The position numbers and the translations under genes were made by a program. The notes under the pieces were generated by a model. It was not told where the DNA came from. It ran no database searches and worked only from the letters and a program-made list of their open reading frames with translations. From contig JAIYCW010000043.1 in NCBI GenBank assembly GCA_027487815.1, positions 1 to 52,082 on the forward strand: DNA of 52,082 bases, read 5' to 3'. This DNA comes from Burkholderiales bacterium (lineage in GTDB: Bacteria; Pseudomonadota; Gammaproteobacteria; Burkholderiales; Burkholderiaceae_E). Each line of letters begins with the position of its first letter. Positions within the stretch are counted from its first letter, which is position 1. Below, piece after piece: positions 25,195-34,032 of the stretch.

Positions 25195-26970
25195 TTAGTT
25201 CTGGAATTCACGCGAGAGCGCTCCCAAACTCGTCAGGTCCACCACGCGTGCGGCTTCCTCAAGCGAGGTTTGTCCTGCCACCACTCGGCGAATCGCATCA
25301 TCAGCAAGCGTAGTGAAGCCCTTTTGCCGGGCGGCTCGAAGCATGTCTCGCAAAGGAGCCTTACGAGCCATCAGGTCATCAAGCTCTTCATCAAAGCGCA
25401 AGATTTCAAGCAGGGCCAGGCGCCCCTTATAGCCTTGATAATCGCAATGCACACATCCTTCAGCCTGATAAAGGGTCGCCGGCTCATCATCGGGAATATT
25501 CAATGCGCGCGCGGTATCGCGATCTATCTCGTGAGGTTTCTTGCAATGCGTGCATAACTTGCGAACCAATCGCTGCCCGACCACTCCAATCAGGCTGCCC
25601 GCCATCAACTCGGCGGTGAGGCCAAGATCCTGCAGGCGCGGAATTGAACCCATGGCTGAGTTGGTATGCAAGGTCGAGAACACCAGGTGGCCAGTCATCG
25701 CAGCACGCAAGGCCTGTGATGCGGTCTCGGCATCGCGGATCTCACCCACCAAAATGATGTCCGGATCCTGCCGCATGAGCGAGCGAATGCCGCTGGCGAA
25801 ATCCATCTTGTTGCTGGCTGCAAGATTGCTCTGGCGGATCATCGGCAAGGGGTATTCCACCGGATCTTCCAGCGTCATGATGTTGACGCCTTCCTTGTTC
25901 AAACGTGCCAGGATGGAGTAAAGCGTTGTGGTCTTGCCGCTTCCGGTGGGGCCCGTCACAAGCACGATTCCCTCCGGGCGGGCGATCATCATTTCGATGT
26001 CCTCGATCTGGCGATCAAGCAGGTTCATCTTTTCCAGCGCCACCATTCCGGCATTGCGATCCAGGATCCGCAGTACAAAGTTTTCACCATGCACGGTGGG
26101 CTGCGCGGCCGCACGAAAATCAATCTGGCGACCGTTCAGGATCAGGGCAATCCGGCCATCCTGTGGCGCGCGTGTTTCGGCAATGTTCATGCCAGCGATG
26201 ATCTTGAGACGCACAGCCATCGGAGGCCAGAACTTGGCATGCAGGGCCCGAATTTGGCGCAGCACACCATCAATCCGGTAACGAATCCGCACGAATCCGG
26301 CTTCCGGCTCGAAGTGAATATCACTGGTGCGCCGTTGAATCGCATCGGCCAGAATCGCATCAATCAAGCGCACGACCGGACCGCTGTATTCACGTCCGGC
26401 ATTTTCAAGACTGGTAGCGTCAATCTCACCGGTTTCAATTTCGTTGAGAATGCCGTCAATCGAGAGCTCATGGCCGTAGTGCAGATCAATGGCACCGGCC
26501 ACTTCGCCTTCGGCCGCGATGCAAACCACGAGCCGATAGCGTCCTTGCAAGTCAGCTGAAATCTTGTCCAGCGTAACAACATCGTTTGGATTGGGAAGCG
26601 CAAGCGTAAGGGTGCGCTCCTCCTCATCCACCGTAACCGGAAACACCAGATGACGCTTGGCGAAATCTCGGGGTATCAGACGCATCGCCGCAGCGTTGGG
26701 CACCACACGCGACAAATCCATCTGCTTGTGGCCGAGGTTTTCTGCCAGCGTTTCCCGCAGCGTCGCCTCAGTCAGAAATCCAAGTGCCACCAACACCTTA
26801 CCCAGTGGAATACCCTGGGCTTTTTGCTCCATAAGCGCAATGCGAAGCTGATCCTCGGTGAGCAGGCCACGCTCAATCAGCGTCTGCCCAAGAGGGCGCC
26901 GCTTAGTGGCACTGCCTGCTGAAACTGCAGACACCGGGGTTGCGCTGGGGGCTTCGGCTACGCTTGTCAT
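25195..26970 (-). CDS. mshE: GspE/PilB/MshE-family pilus assembly ATPase with MshEN domain
   Basis: 591 aa from ATG 26970, preceded by AAGGA and one base past the previous stop; a longer open frame upstream lies in the TPR gene. Residues 25-78 hold two copies of an MshEN-type motif (LGQTLIERGLLTEDQLRIAL; LGKVLVALGFLTEATLRETL), known in Vibrio MshE to bind cyclic di-GMP; here Pro precedes LG where MshE has Arg, with an Arg one residue earlier. The ATPase core has GPTGSGKTTTLYS (about residue 338), Walker B DPDIILVGEIRDAETA and a zinc-binding cysteine tetrad (CTHC, CVHC at about 472 and 508). It powers pilus extension. Confidence 0.92.
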   Translation of the reverse strand: MTSVAEAPSATPVSAVSAGSATKRRPLGQTLIERGLLTEDQLRIALMEQKAQGIPLGKVLVALGFLTEATLRETLAENLGHKQMDLSRVVPNAAAMRLIPRDFAKRHLVFPVTVDEEERTLTLALPNPNDVVTLDKISADLQGRYRLVVCIAAEGEVAGAIDLHYGHELSIDGILNEIETGEIDATSLENAGREYSGPVVRLIDAILADAIQRRTSDIHFEPEAGFVRIRYRIDGVLRQIRALHAKFWPPMAVRLKIIAGMNIAETRAPQDGRIALILNGRQIDFRAAAQPTVHGENFVLRILDRNAGMVALEKMNLLDRQIEDIEMMIARPEGIVLVTGPTGSGKTTTLYSILARLNKEGVNIMTLEDPVEYPLPMIRQSNLAASNKMDFASGIRSLMRQDPDIILVGEIRDAETASQALRAAMTGHLVFSTLHTNSAMGSIPRLQDLGLTAELMAGSLIGVVGQRLVRKLCTHCKKPHEIDRDTARALNIPDDEPATLYQAEGCVHCDYQGYKGRLALLEILRFDEELDDLMARKAPLRDMLRAARQKGFTTLADDAIRRVVAGQTSLEEAARVVDLTSLGALSREFQN

Positions 26971-26971
26971 A

Positions 26972-28717
26972 TCAATCCTTGGGCGGAGCTTCGCCAGGGG
27001 CAATGACAGCAGCGGCTTGCGGTTGCAACCCTTTGTCTATCACCGCCAAACGTGAGCGCGCCTGATCGGCATTGAAACGCGCCGGACGCTTTTGAGCCAA
27101 TTCGAGCGCCTTGCGATAGTAGGTTGCGGCCAATGACGGCTGACGCACCCGCTCCAGCGCTATTGCCAGGTTAAAGGCGTAGTCCGGGTTCTGCGTATCA
27201 CCGCTAAAGGCCTGGAAATACGCCTGTTGCGCATCGGTCCAGCGGCCCTGCATGGAGAGGCTGTTGCCCAAAGCAAACTGCAATGCCGGCTGAGCAGGAT
27301 CGCTCGCCAGCAAGTGGCGCAACTGAGACTCCTGGCCGGCTGGATCGGCCGAAAGGCGCAAACTGCTGAGCCCTGCGCGCGCTGCTGCATCGTTGGGGTC
27401 AAGCTCAAGCACCCGGGAGTAGAGTCGTTCAGCGGTTGCTGCATCACCGTCGCGCGCTGAGATCGATGCCAGACCAACAATCGCATCAACACTCAGGCGA
27501 TCCAGCTCAAGCGCCTGCTCATAAAGCTGACGCGCCGTGCGACGATCCTGCTTGCTCAGGCTGGCAAAGGCCTGATCGAGCAAGCGAGACACCTTTTCAG
27601 CATTGTCCTGACGAATCAGGCGGGGGCCTGAGCCGGTTGCACCCGGACTTGCTGTGGTTGGCGCAGAAGTCGGTGCAGAACGTGGCTGGCCGCTCAATTC
27701 AACTTTAGGCTCCAAGGCTGATCCTGCGGCACTACCCAAACGCGGCAATCCGGACCCTGAAGATTCCGATGGAGAGAGCATTGCCAGGCTTGGCCCAACC
27801 TTTGCACTTGTATCGCCCGAAGCCAGCTCACGGGCACTGGTGCCGCGAATTGCAGACCCGGTACTCGAGCGCAAACTTGAACGAGCACCAGACTCGCCCT
27901 CGGCAGCCTGCAAGCGGCTTGCGCGGGGCGAACCCTTGAGCGCCCCCGACCGACCGTCGGATTTTTCAGCGGTTTTTGGTGGTGTAGCCTCGCCCAACGG
28001 CGGCATCGTCATGGGTGGCGTCAAGGCTTGCTGCGTTGTGCTGCCTGAACCCGGCGCCATCATTTGCCAGGCCAACCAACCACCTGCAGCCGCAACAGCA
28101 ATCGAAGCGACTGCGCCAATCCTGACCCAACGTGACTGCATCCAACCCGGTACAGCCATACCACTGAGCTGGGCGCCTTTAATGGTTTTACTCCCAGCAG
28201 CTTTTGAGGGAGCAGGGGCTTGAGCCTTTGCAGCAGCTGCAACTTCGATAGGCTGGCTGATTGGCACCGACGCTGGCGCCACTTGTGGCGCTGGGGGGCT
28301 CACCGGTGCGGCGGCCTGCACTATTGGTGCCATATCGACAGGGGCTTGAAGAGGCATTGCTGAACTTGGCGCAACAGCCACTGCATCAGCGGTGTCCCCG
28401 GGTGAAAGCGAAAGGGACATTGCTGCAAAGCTTCCCTCGGTAATCACCGGCGACTCGCTGACGGAGGGTTTGGTCGGCGCTGCATCAATACGCCATGCAT
28501 CGGGCGCCGCAAGTTCCGGAATAGCTGAGGCACCTGCGTTGGCCGCCTTCGCAATCGGCGCAGTCATGTCATGCTGCATCGATGGCTTGACCTTTTGCGA
28601 CGCCGCATCGGCTGCCGCATTCATCGTGGGGTCAGCTGAAACCTGCTCAATCGCATGCGCCGTGGCTTCCTGATGACGCTTCTCGGCCTTCTTCAAGGCT
28701 TTGATCAACAAACTCAT
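26972..28717 (-). CDS. MshN-like TPR protein of the pilus operon
   Basis: 581 aa. It begins MSLLIKALKKAEKRHQE, a short amphipathic stretch characteristic of such proteins in MSHA-type clusters. A long Ala/Pro-rich region precedes one membrane segment at about residues 190-212 (RIGAVASIAVAAAGGWLAWQM); a low-complexity Ser/Gly/Pro part follows, then TPRs from about 370 (SRLLDQAFASLSKQDRRTA; ARQLYEQALELDRLSVDAI; AERLYSRVLELDPNDAAAR; AATYYRKALELAQ). The TPR region should be periplasmic, perhaps helping secretin assembly as PilF-type proteins do. It overlaps the secretin stop by 4 bases. Confidence 0.78.
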   Translation of the reverse strand: MSLLIKALKKAEKRHQEATAHAIEQVSADPTMNAAADAASQKVKPSMQHDMTAPIAKAANAGASAIPELAAPDAWRIDAAPTKPSVSESPVITEGSFAAMSLSLSPGDTADAVAVAPSSAMPLQAPVDMAPIVQAAAPVSPPAPQVAPASVPISQPIEVAAAAKAQAPAPSKAAGSKTIKGAQLSGMAVPGWMQSRWVRIGAVASIAVAAAGGWLAWQMMAPGSGSTTQQALTPPMTMPPLGEATPPKTAEKSDGRSGALKGSPRASRLQAAEGESGARSSLRSSTGSAIRGTSARELASGDTSAKVGPSLAMLSPSESSGSGLPRLGSAAGSALEPKVELSGQPRSAPTSAPTTASPGATGSGPRLIRQDNAEKVSRLLDQAFASLSKQDRRTARQLYEQALELDRLSVDAIVGLASISARDGDAATAERLYSRVLELDPNDAAARAGLSSLRLSADPAGQESQLRHLLASDPAQPALQFALGNSLSMQGRWTDAQQAYFQAFSGDTQNPDYAFNLAIALERVRQPSLAATYYRKALELAQKRPARFNADQARSRLAVIDKGLQPQAAAVIAPGEAPPKD

Positions 28718-30756
28718 TTGGAGGCCTCGCTTCGCATCCAGGCCCGTGGAATCGAAGGTGCATCGGGCTTATTGAAAAAGTCCGGACCTGGCAACGCATC
28801 GCGCATGCCACGGTAGTCCCCTTCGATACTCGCATCGCGCACAACGATGGGCCGCAGGAAAATCACCAGCTCGCTCTTGGCTGCAGTCTCGTTGCGGTAT
28901 TTGAAAAGGTTGCCAAAGAACGGTACGCCCGAAGCACCCGGTACGCTGTCTTGCCGATCATCCACCGATTCCTGCATCAGGCCACCCATCACCGCGATAT
29001 CGCCATTGGCCACTTTAAGAATCGATTCAAGTTCGCGCGTCTGAATCTCGGGAATCCGGCTCGTAACATTACTTTGAGTAAGCGCCGGGTTTGGATCGGT
29101 GACATAGCCGATGATTCTTGAAATCGTCGGACGAACACTCATGGTTACGTTGCCTGAGTCTTCAATCTGCGCGGTGACCGACATCACGAAACCCACAGGC
29201 ACCGTGTTGGGTGTTGATGTGTAAGTTACCAAAGGTGCAGTGGTTGCCGTGCCGGGGGTAATCTGCACGCCAATCGTGAAGTACACCCGGTTATCCACCA
29301 CCTTCAGTACTGCAGTTTGGTTATTCAGCACGCTGATCTTGGGGCTGGACAACACCTTCACCTTGCCGAACGATTGCAGCAACGACACCGCAGCGCCGAT
29401 GTTGCCCAAGGTCGATGTGCTGCTGAGATAACGCAGCACGCCCATGCTCGCGCTCTGCCCGCTGCCTGCGTTGGCTCCGCCAGGAAGATTCGTTGCGCCG
29501 GGAACCGCGGGAAAGGTAATACCGCCAGGCCCTGTGCCTGGCAGTGCGCCTGTGCTCAATGGCCCGGTGCCCTGGGGCTGCATTTGAAAACTGAATCCAG
29601 AGCCATCGGTGCGCATGCGCGACCAGTTGATGCCCTGCTGAAACTGATCTGAAAGCTGAACCTCGGCAATCGTGGCTTCAATAAGCACCTGTCTGCGGGC
29701 CGAATTCATTACCTTGTCCAGATAGTCACGTACGCGCTCATGCTGACGATGCGTGGCGCGCACGGTGAGCAATCCGGTTTCCGGGCTGGCTGAAACATTG
29801 CTGGGCTGGCTGCTAGAACCTGAGCCTCCCTGACCTGAACCTCCTTGACCCAGGCCCCCGCTTCCGGAGCCCAAGGCCCCCGAACCGCCGCCTGAACCGC
29901 TACCAGAACCGCTGCCGCCCGAACCCGAACCCAGCGATCCCGATCCACTACCAGTACTGCCACCAGAGCTGCCACCGCCGGTGCTGCCACCGCCGGTGCT
30001 GCCACCGCCTGAACTTGAGCCAAGCGCGCCTGTGCTGCCAGAGCCACCCTGGCCACTACCGCCCTGTTGCTGCGAGCCTGCACTTTGGCCGGTGCCGTCA
30101 TTCAGAAGCGACGTCACATTCCTGAGCAAGGTGTCCCAGAAGCGGTTGTTTGAGGTGTTCGAAATCTGTGTTGTTGAGTTGTTGTTCATCTGGGTGGCGC
30201 CGCCACCGCCACCGCCCGAACTCAATGGATCGCGGCCAGCCGATGCAATCTGTGTGGCAATGCTGGTGTTGGCACGCGATTCGCGGCTCATGTTCACATA
30301 GTCCACGGTGTAGTGCCGCACAAAAGCTGTGTCTGGCATCACCACAAGATTCTTGCCGTCAAACTCATAATGCAGGTCGACCTGCCGAGACAATCGCGTC
30401 AAGATTTGTGGCAGGGTCTGGTTGATCGCGTTAAGTGTGACCTTGCCCTTGATAGAGGGGTGCACATCCACGTTCACCTTCGCATCGCGCGCCATGGCGA
30501 ACAGCAACTCGGAAATCTCTACCTGACTCACTACCACCGAATAGGTTTCAAGCTTCGGGCCATTGCGTGGGCGAGGCGGCTCCAGCGCGCCTGACACTGG
30601 CGCAGGAATGTCGTCTTGAACCTTGGCTGGTAGTTCCTTGATCGCAGCCCGTGGCTCGCCGGCAAGGGTTCGCCCAAGATGCTGTTCGGAAGGCGCAAGG
30701 GGCTTGCCCGCGCACCCCGCCAACATCATGGCTAGGTAGAGGGGAACAAACCGCAT
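28714..30756 (-). CDS. mshL: MshL/PilQ-family secretin lipoprotein
   Basis: 680 aa from ATG 30756; in-frame sequence further upstream is in the divergent promoter region. The lipoprotein signal MRFVPLYLAMMLAGC gives Cys15. An N0-like domain (SVVVSQVEISELLFAMARDA, residues about 72-145) and an N1-like region (ETGLLTVRATHRQHERVRDY) flank an unusual Gly/Ser-rich linker at about residues 222-314. The C-terminal secretin domain contains VLSSPKISVLNNQTAVLKV and PEIQTRELESILKVANGDIAVMGGL. It forms the outer-membrane channel of the pilus. It is the first gene of the long minus-strand pilus operon. Confidence 0.9.
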   Translation of the reverse strand: MRFVPLYLAMMLAGCAGKPLAPSEQHLGRTLAGEPRAAIKELPAKVQDDIPAPVSGALEPPRPRNGPKLETYSVVVSQVEISELLFAMARDAKVNVDVHPSIKGKVTLNAINQTLPQILTRLSRQVDLHYEFDGKNLVVMPDTAFVRHYTVDYVNMSRESRANTSIATQIASAGRDPLSSGGGGGGATQMNNNSTTQISNTSNNRFWDTLLRNVTSLLNDGTGQSAGSQQQGGSGQGGSGSTGALGSSSGGGSTGGGSTGGGSSGGSTGSGSGSLGSGSGGSGSGSGSGGGSGALGSGSGGLGQGGSGQGGSGSSSQPSNVSASPETGLLTVRATHRQHERVRDYLDKVMNSARRQVLIEATIAEVQLSDQFQQGINWSRMRTDGSGFSFQMQPQGTGPLSTGALPGTGPGGITFPAVPGATNLPGGANAGSGQSASMGVLRYLSSTSTLGNIGAAVSLLQSFGKVKVLSSPKISVLNNQTAVLKVVDNRVYFTIGVQITPGTATTAPLVTYTSTPNTVPVGFVMSVTAQIEDSGNVTMSVRPTISRIIGYVTDPNPALTQSNVTSRIPEIQTRELESILKVANGDIAVMGGLMQESVDDRQDSVPGASGVPFFGNLFKYRNETAAKSELVIFLRPIVVRDASIEGDYRGMRDALPGPDFFNKPDAPSIPRAWMRSEASK
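29815..30065. repeat. Gly/Ser-codon low-complexity tract in the secretin gene
   Basis: Degenerate GGN/AGN repeats encoding runs such as GGGSTGGGSTGGGSSGG. A 15-base unit (GCTGCCACCGCCGGT on the plus strand) occurs about three times at 29968-30010, the last imperfect. Such tracts can change length by slippage or recombination. Confidence 0.75.
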
Positions 30757-30965
30757 GGCCTGGCCGGCCGGATTTCTTTTGTGTTGTAACACTGCTCGAC
30801 ACTCCCAACGGATCGGGTTTGCGCCTACCTCGAACCATTCGGGGCTTTGGCGATTTGAGCCTATTGTCGGGACTGCGCAAGCCTGCAGAAGCGAAGAAAA
30901 GCGGGGGATTTGCACCGTTAATTCGATGCGCAAGGAGCGGAGGTCTGCCCTATCCTAAGCGCATC
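30757..30965. promoter_or_regulatory. Divergent promoter region between the secretin operon and the ABC ATPase-mshM operon
   Basis: 209 bases without a gene. It must carry promoters for the long minus-strand operon and for the plus-strand pair. I see an inverted repeat GTGTT-GT-AACAC (30781-30792), 25-36 bases before the secretin ATG, that could be an operator, but no convincing sigma-70 or sigma-54 consensus on either strand. Confidence 0.5.
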
Positions 30966-31730
30966 ATGAATGGACAACCATCCACTACTATCGACGTGCC
31001 TGCAATTCGCTTTAGCAATGTGGGCAAGTCAATCAATCAACGGTCGATCCTGAGCGATGTACGGTTTGAAGTCGCACAGGGCAGGACTGTTGCGATCGTT
31101 GGCGTCAATGGTGCAGGTAAAACAACACTGCTGCGCTGCCTGCTCGATTACATCAAGCCCACCAGCGGCAGTATTGAAGTGTTTGGCTTGCCAAGCACCT
31201 TGCCGGCAGCCCGCGAACGCCTGGCTTTCCTGCCTGAGCGGTTTGTACCTCCTGGTCATTTAACCGGGCATGAAACTTTGGTGTGGCTGGCGGGCTTACG
31301 CGGCCAAGCCTGGAGCATCGAGCAAAGCCGTCAAGGCCTGGAGCAGTTCGCCATTGATCCTCTGGCTTTACAGCGTCCGCTGCGACTGTTCTCCAAAGGC
31401 ATGACGCAAAAAATCGGGCTGATGGCCACCCTGCTCGCCAACACTCCATTGATTGTGCTTGATGAGCCCATGAGCGGGCTGGACCCGCAGGCCCGCAGAT
31501 ATGTTAGTAATGCTTTGAGCACGGCCAGACAATCCGGGCGCACCCTGCTCTTTACTTCTCACTCCATGGCCGATGTTGAACATCTGGCCAACGACATGGC
31601 CTTGATCCATCAAGGCGAGTTACGCTTTTTCGGTAGCCCCGCAGCACTGCGCGAACGCTTTGACGGAGCCAGTCTCGATGAGTCCTTTTTGCAATGTATC
31701 GAGGCCAAGGAGTTGCAATGCCAGCCATAG
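30966..31730 (+). CDS. ABC transporter ATP-binding protein linked to the pilus locus
   Basis: 254 aa from ATG 30966 (MNGQPSTTIDVPAIRFSNVGKS). It has Walker A GVNGAGKTTLLRC, a signature-like LFSKGMTQKIGL, Walker B LIVLDEPMSGLDPQ and the switch His in FTSHSMADVEHL. It is a free-standing ATPase of the drug/polysaccharide-exporter (ABC-2) type and has no permease beside it; the ABC-2 permease at 18098-18871 in the pilus operon is the obvious partner. Its 3' end overlaps the mshM-like gene by 13 bases, tying it to pilus function. A PilH-like role is inference. Confidence 0.85.
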   Translation: MNGQPSTTIDVPAIRFSNVGKSINQRSILSDVRFEVAQGRTVAIVGVNGAGKTTLLRCLLDYIKPTSGSIEVFGLPSTLPAARERLAFLPERFVPPGHLTGHETLVWLAGLRGQAWSIEQSRQGLEQFAIDPLALQRPLRLFSKGMTQKIGLMATLLANTPLIVLDEPMSGLDPQARRYVSNALSTARQSGRTLLFTSHSMADVEHLANDMALIHQGELRFFGSPAALRERFDGASLDESFLQCIEAKELQCQP

Positions 31731-32740
31731 CCCAACATAACCCGGCGGTTGCCCGCGCGATCTATCTGGATCACTTCAATCTGCGCGAAGCTCCATTTAC
31801 CCTCACGCCCAACACCGGATTTTTCTTTGGTGGCGGCGAGCGAGGCGCGGTGCTTGATGCCCTGGAGTATGCGAGCCTGAATACCGAGGGCGTCATCACC
31901 ATGACTGGCGAGGTCGGCACCGGCAAGACCATGCTTTCGCGCATGCTGATTGAGCGCAAGCCACGCAATCTTGAGGTGGTGTATATCGCAAACCCGGCGC
32001 TCACCCGCGACGAAATCATTCATATCATCGCAAGCGAGTTGCGCATGCGTAATCTGGATACCCTGCGGCCAGTCCAGATCCTCAAGAATCTGCAAAAGCG
32101 CTTGATCGATCTGCATGGCAAGGGCAAGCGCGTGCTGCTCCTGATCGATGAAGCCCATGTGATGTCACCCGAAACACTGGAAGAGATCCGGCTGCTTTCC
32201 AACCTGGAGACCAACCATCACAAACTGCTGCGCATCATGCTGGTGGGCCAGGACGAACTGAATCGCACGCTTGCGTCCAGCCAAATGCGTCCATTGCGCG
32301 AGCGCATCACCGAGCGATTTCCTCTCGGCGCGTTGTCTGTGAGTGAAGTGGCACACTACCTGGCATTCAGAATGCGGCGCGCAGGCGGCAATCCCGACCT
32401 GTTTGATGGCAAGGCTGCAGTGCTAATCGCGAATGCCTCTGGCGGCATCACCCGGCGCATCAATATTCTGGCTGAAAAAGCCCTGCTCGCCGCCTACAGC
32501 GCAGAGGCCGAAAGCGTTCAGCTCCATCACGTGGAAGCTGCCGCGAGGGAAACAAAATTTACCCGCCTGCGGGGTGAACGCACCCTCTGGTGGAACCCGC
32601 GCACCTGGTCGCTCAGTGTGCTGAACCTGTGGCGTGATCGCCGCCAAAACGATACCCGCTCACCGCTTCAAAACGGCAGAACCACTTCAAACATGGCTCC
32701 GGCGCCTTCTCTGGGCAAGCACCGCGCCTCCCCCGCGTGA
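31718..32740 (+). CDS. mshM: MshM/ExeA-like AAA ATPase
   Basis: 340 aa from ATG 31718, preceded by AAGGAG with 5-base spacing and overlapping the ABC ATPase gene end. The N-terminus YLDHFNLREAPFTLTPNTGFF is the MshM/ExeA hallmark. Walker A is GEVGTGKTM (residues 64-71) and Walker B RVLLLIDEAHVMSPETLEEI; a sensor-type R follows in RERITERF. ExeA helps place the secretin in the cell wall and MshM is its MSHA counterpart; the divergent secretin gene agrees with that role. It lacks the C-terminal membrane and peptidoglycan-binding parts of ExeA. Its last 73 bases overlap the convergent kinase gene. Confidence 0.87.
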   Translation: MPAIAQHNPAVARAIYLDHFNLREAPFTLTPNTGFFFGGGERGAVLDALEYASLNTEGVITMTGEVGTGKTMLSRMLIERKPRNLEVVYIANPALTRDEIIHIIASELRMRNLDTLRPVQILKNLQKRLIDLHGKGKRVLLLIDEAHVMSPETLEEIRLLSNLETNHHKLLRIMLVGQDELNRTLASSQMRPLRERITERFPLGALSVSEVAHYLAFRMRRAGGNPDLFDGKAAVLIANASGGITRRINILAEKALLAAYSAEAESVQLHHVEAAARETKFTRLRGERTLWWNPRTWSLSVLNLWRDRRQNDTRSPLQNGRTTSNMAPAPSLGKHRASPA

Positions 32741-34032
32741 AGCCTGGCGATTCGGCGTACCAGTGCAAGGCCCAGGCCGGAGCCGGAAGGAGACGACTGC
32801 AGGCCAGGCGAGGGCTGAGTTGCCAGCCTGGGAGCACGAACAAAAGGCATGAAAATTTGCTCTGCATAACCAGGATCGACACCCGGGCCCCGGTCCATCA
32901 CACGAAGCATTACACGCCCCTGCAACACAAGAAGTTCAATATCCAATTCAAGCACACCACGCGCGGTGCAACCGTACTTGGCAGCGTTATCCAGAAGATT
33001 GCGTAACAGTCGGCGCAACAAATCCGCATCACCCTTAATCATCACTGCCTGAATTGGCCAGCGCGCCTGAACCCTGAACAATTCAGGCGAAGTTACCGTT
33101 GAAGCCTCCCAGCGACCCAACTCCTCTTGCCAGAGCGCCACCAGGTCAAAAGCTAGTGAAATACCTGCGGCGATCAATCCCTGAGTATCCAGTCTTGAGT
33201 GAAGCAGCAGCGCCTCGATCAGCTGATCAAGCTCAACAATGTTTCGGGCAATCTCGATGCTTCGCTCAGGTTTTGGCGCGGTTTGCTGAAGCTCAAGCGC
33301 CAATTTCAAACGCGCCAGGGGGGAACGCAACTCGTGCGACGTGTGAGCCAGCAAGTCTCGATGCGCCTGCACCAGGGTCTCAATATGCTGAGCTGATTCA
33401 TTAAAGCTGATTGCCAGGTGTGCCACTTCATCATCGCCACGAACCTCAACGCGTTGCTTCAAGTCGCCCTGCCCCATCGCCTGTACCGCTTGCTGAAGGG
33501 ATTCCAATTGCGCGGTAAGGCGACGGACTACTGGATAGGCACCGGCGGCTATGGCTAATGTCAACGCTGCAAGCGCCGCCAGCCATGCTGGCCAGGCACG
33601 CGGCCCCCAGCCACCGTGTGGAGGTGCGCGATGCAACACCAGGTGCTCACCCGAAGGCAGCAAAGCCACGAACCGGGGAGGTCCACCTTCACGCCACAGC
33701 CAGCCGACCTGGCCCACCTCAGGAGCCGGAAGCTCGCGCCCCGCACTGGCAATCAAGCGTTGATTGGAGTCAAACAGCGCAAGATCAACCCGCGCCCGCA
33801 CATGCCAATGTTGCAGCACCTCTTCAGTTTGAGCTCGGCTTGTCAGCTTACCGGCGAGTACTTCGGCCGCTAACTCACCTGCAAGCGCAGAAAACTCTTC
33901 TTGCTTGGGCACAGAGCGCTCAACGATAAAACGGAAACTGAGTCCGACAAGCACCGCAAGGCAAAAAAGCGCCACAACAATGGCAAGAAAAATTCGTAGG
34001 TAGAGACGACCCAACAATCGCCGAAACATCAA
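32668..34032 (-). CDS. Two-component sensor histidine kinase (CpxA/RstB-like)
   Basis: 454 aa. TM1 (LRIFLAIVVALFCLAVLVGL) and TM2 (AWLAALAALTLAIAAGAYPVV) enclose a periplasmic sensor domain of about 120 residues; then HAMP (RRLTAQLESLQQAVQAMGQG), the dimerisation/phosphoacceptor helix HTSHELRSPLARL, N box NLLDNAAKYG, G1 VMDRGPGVD and G2 GSGLGLALVRR. It should phosphorylate the OmpR-type regulator just upstream, whose stop overlaps its start by 4 bases. The gene order with a Spy/CpxP-like lipoprotein first suggests envelope-stress sensing. The C-terminus overlaps the convergent mshM end by 73 bases. Confidence 0.92.
   Translation of the reverse strand: MMFRRLLGRLYLRIFLAIVVALFCLAVLVGLSFRFIVERSVPKQEEFSALAGELAAEVLAGKLTSRAQTEEVLQHWHVRARVDLALFDSNQRLIASAGRELPAPEVGQVGWLWREGGPPRFVALLPSGEHLVLHRAPPHGGWGPRAWPAWLAALAALTLAIAAGAYPVVRRLTAQLESLQQAVQAMGQGDLKQRVEVRGDDEVAHLAISFNESAQHIETLVQAHRDLLAHTSHELRSPLARLKLALELQQTAPKPERSIEIARNIVELDQLIEALLLHSRLDTQGLIAAGISLAFDLVALWQEELGRWEASTVTSPELFRVQARWPIQAVMIKGDADLLRRLLRNLLDNAAKYGCTARGVLELDIELLVLQGRVMLRVMDRGPGVDPGYAEQIFMPFVRAPRLATQPSPGLQSSPSGSGLGLALVRRIARLHAGEARCLPREGAGAMFEVVLPF

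Noticed and set aside
29968-30010. Short tandem repeats as a possible CRISPR-like array
   Set aside because: The 15-base unit is in frame and encodes a Gly/Ser linker; there are no spacers.
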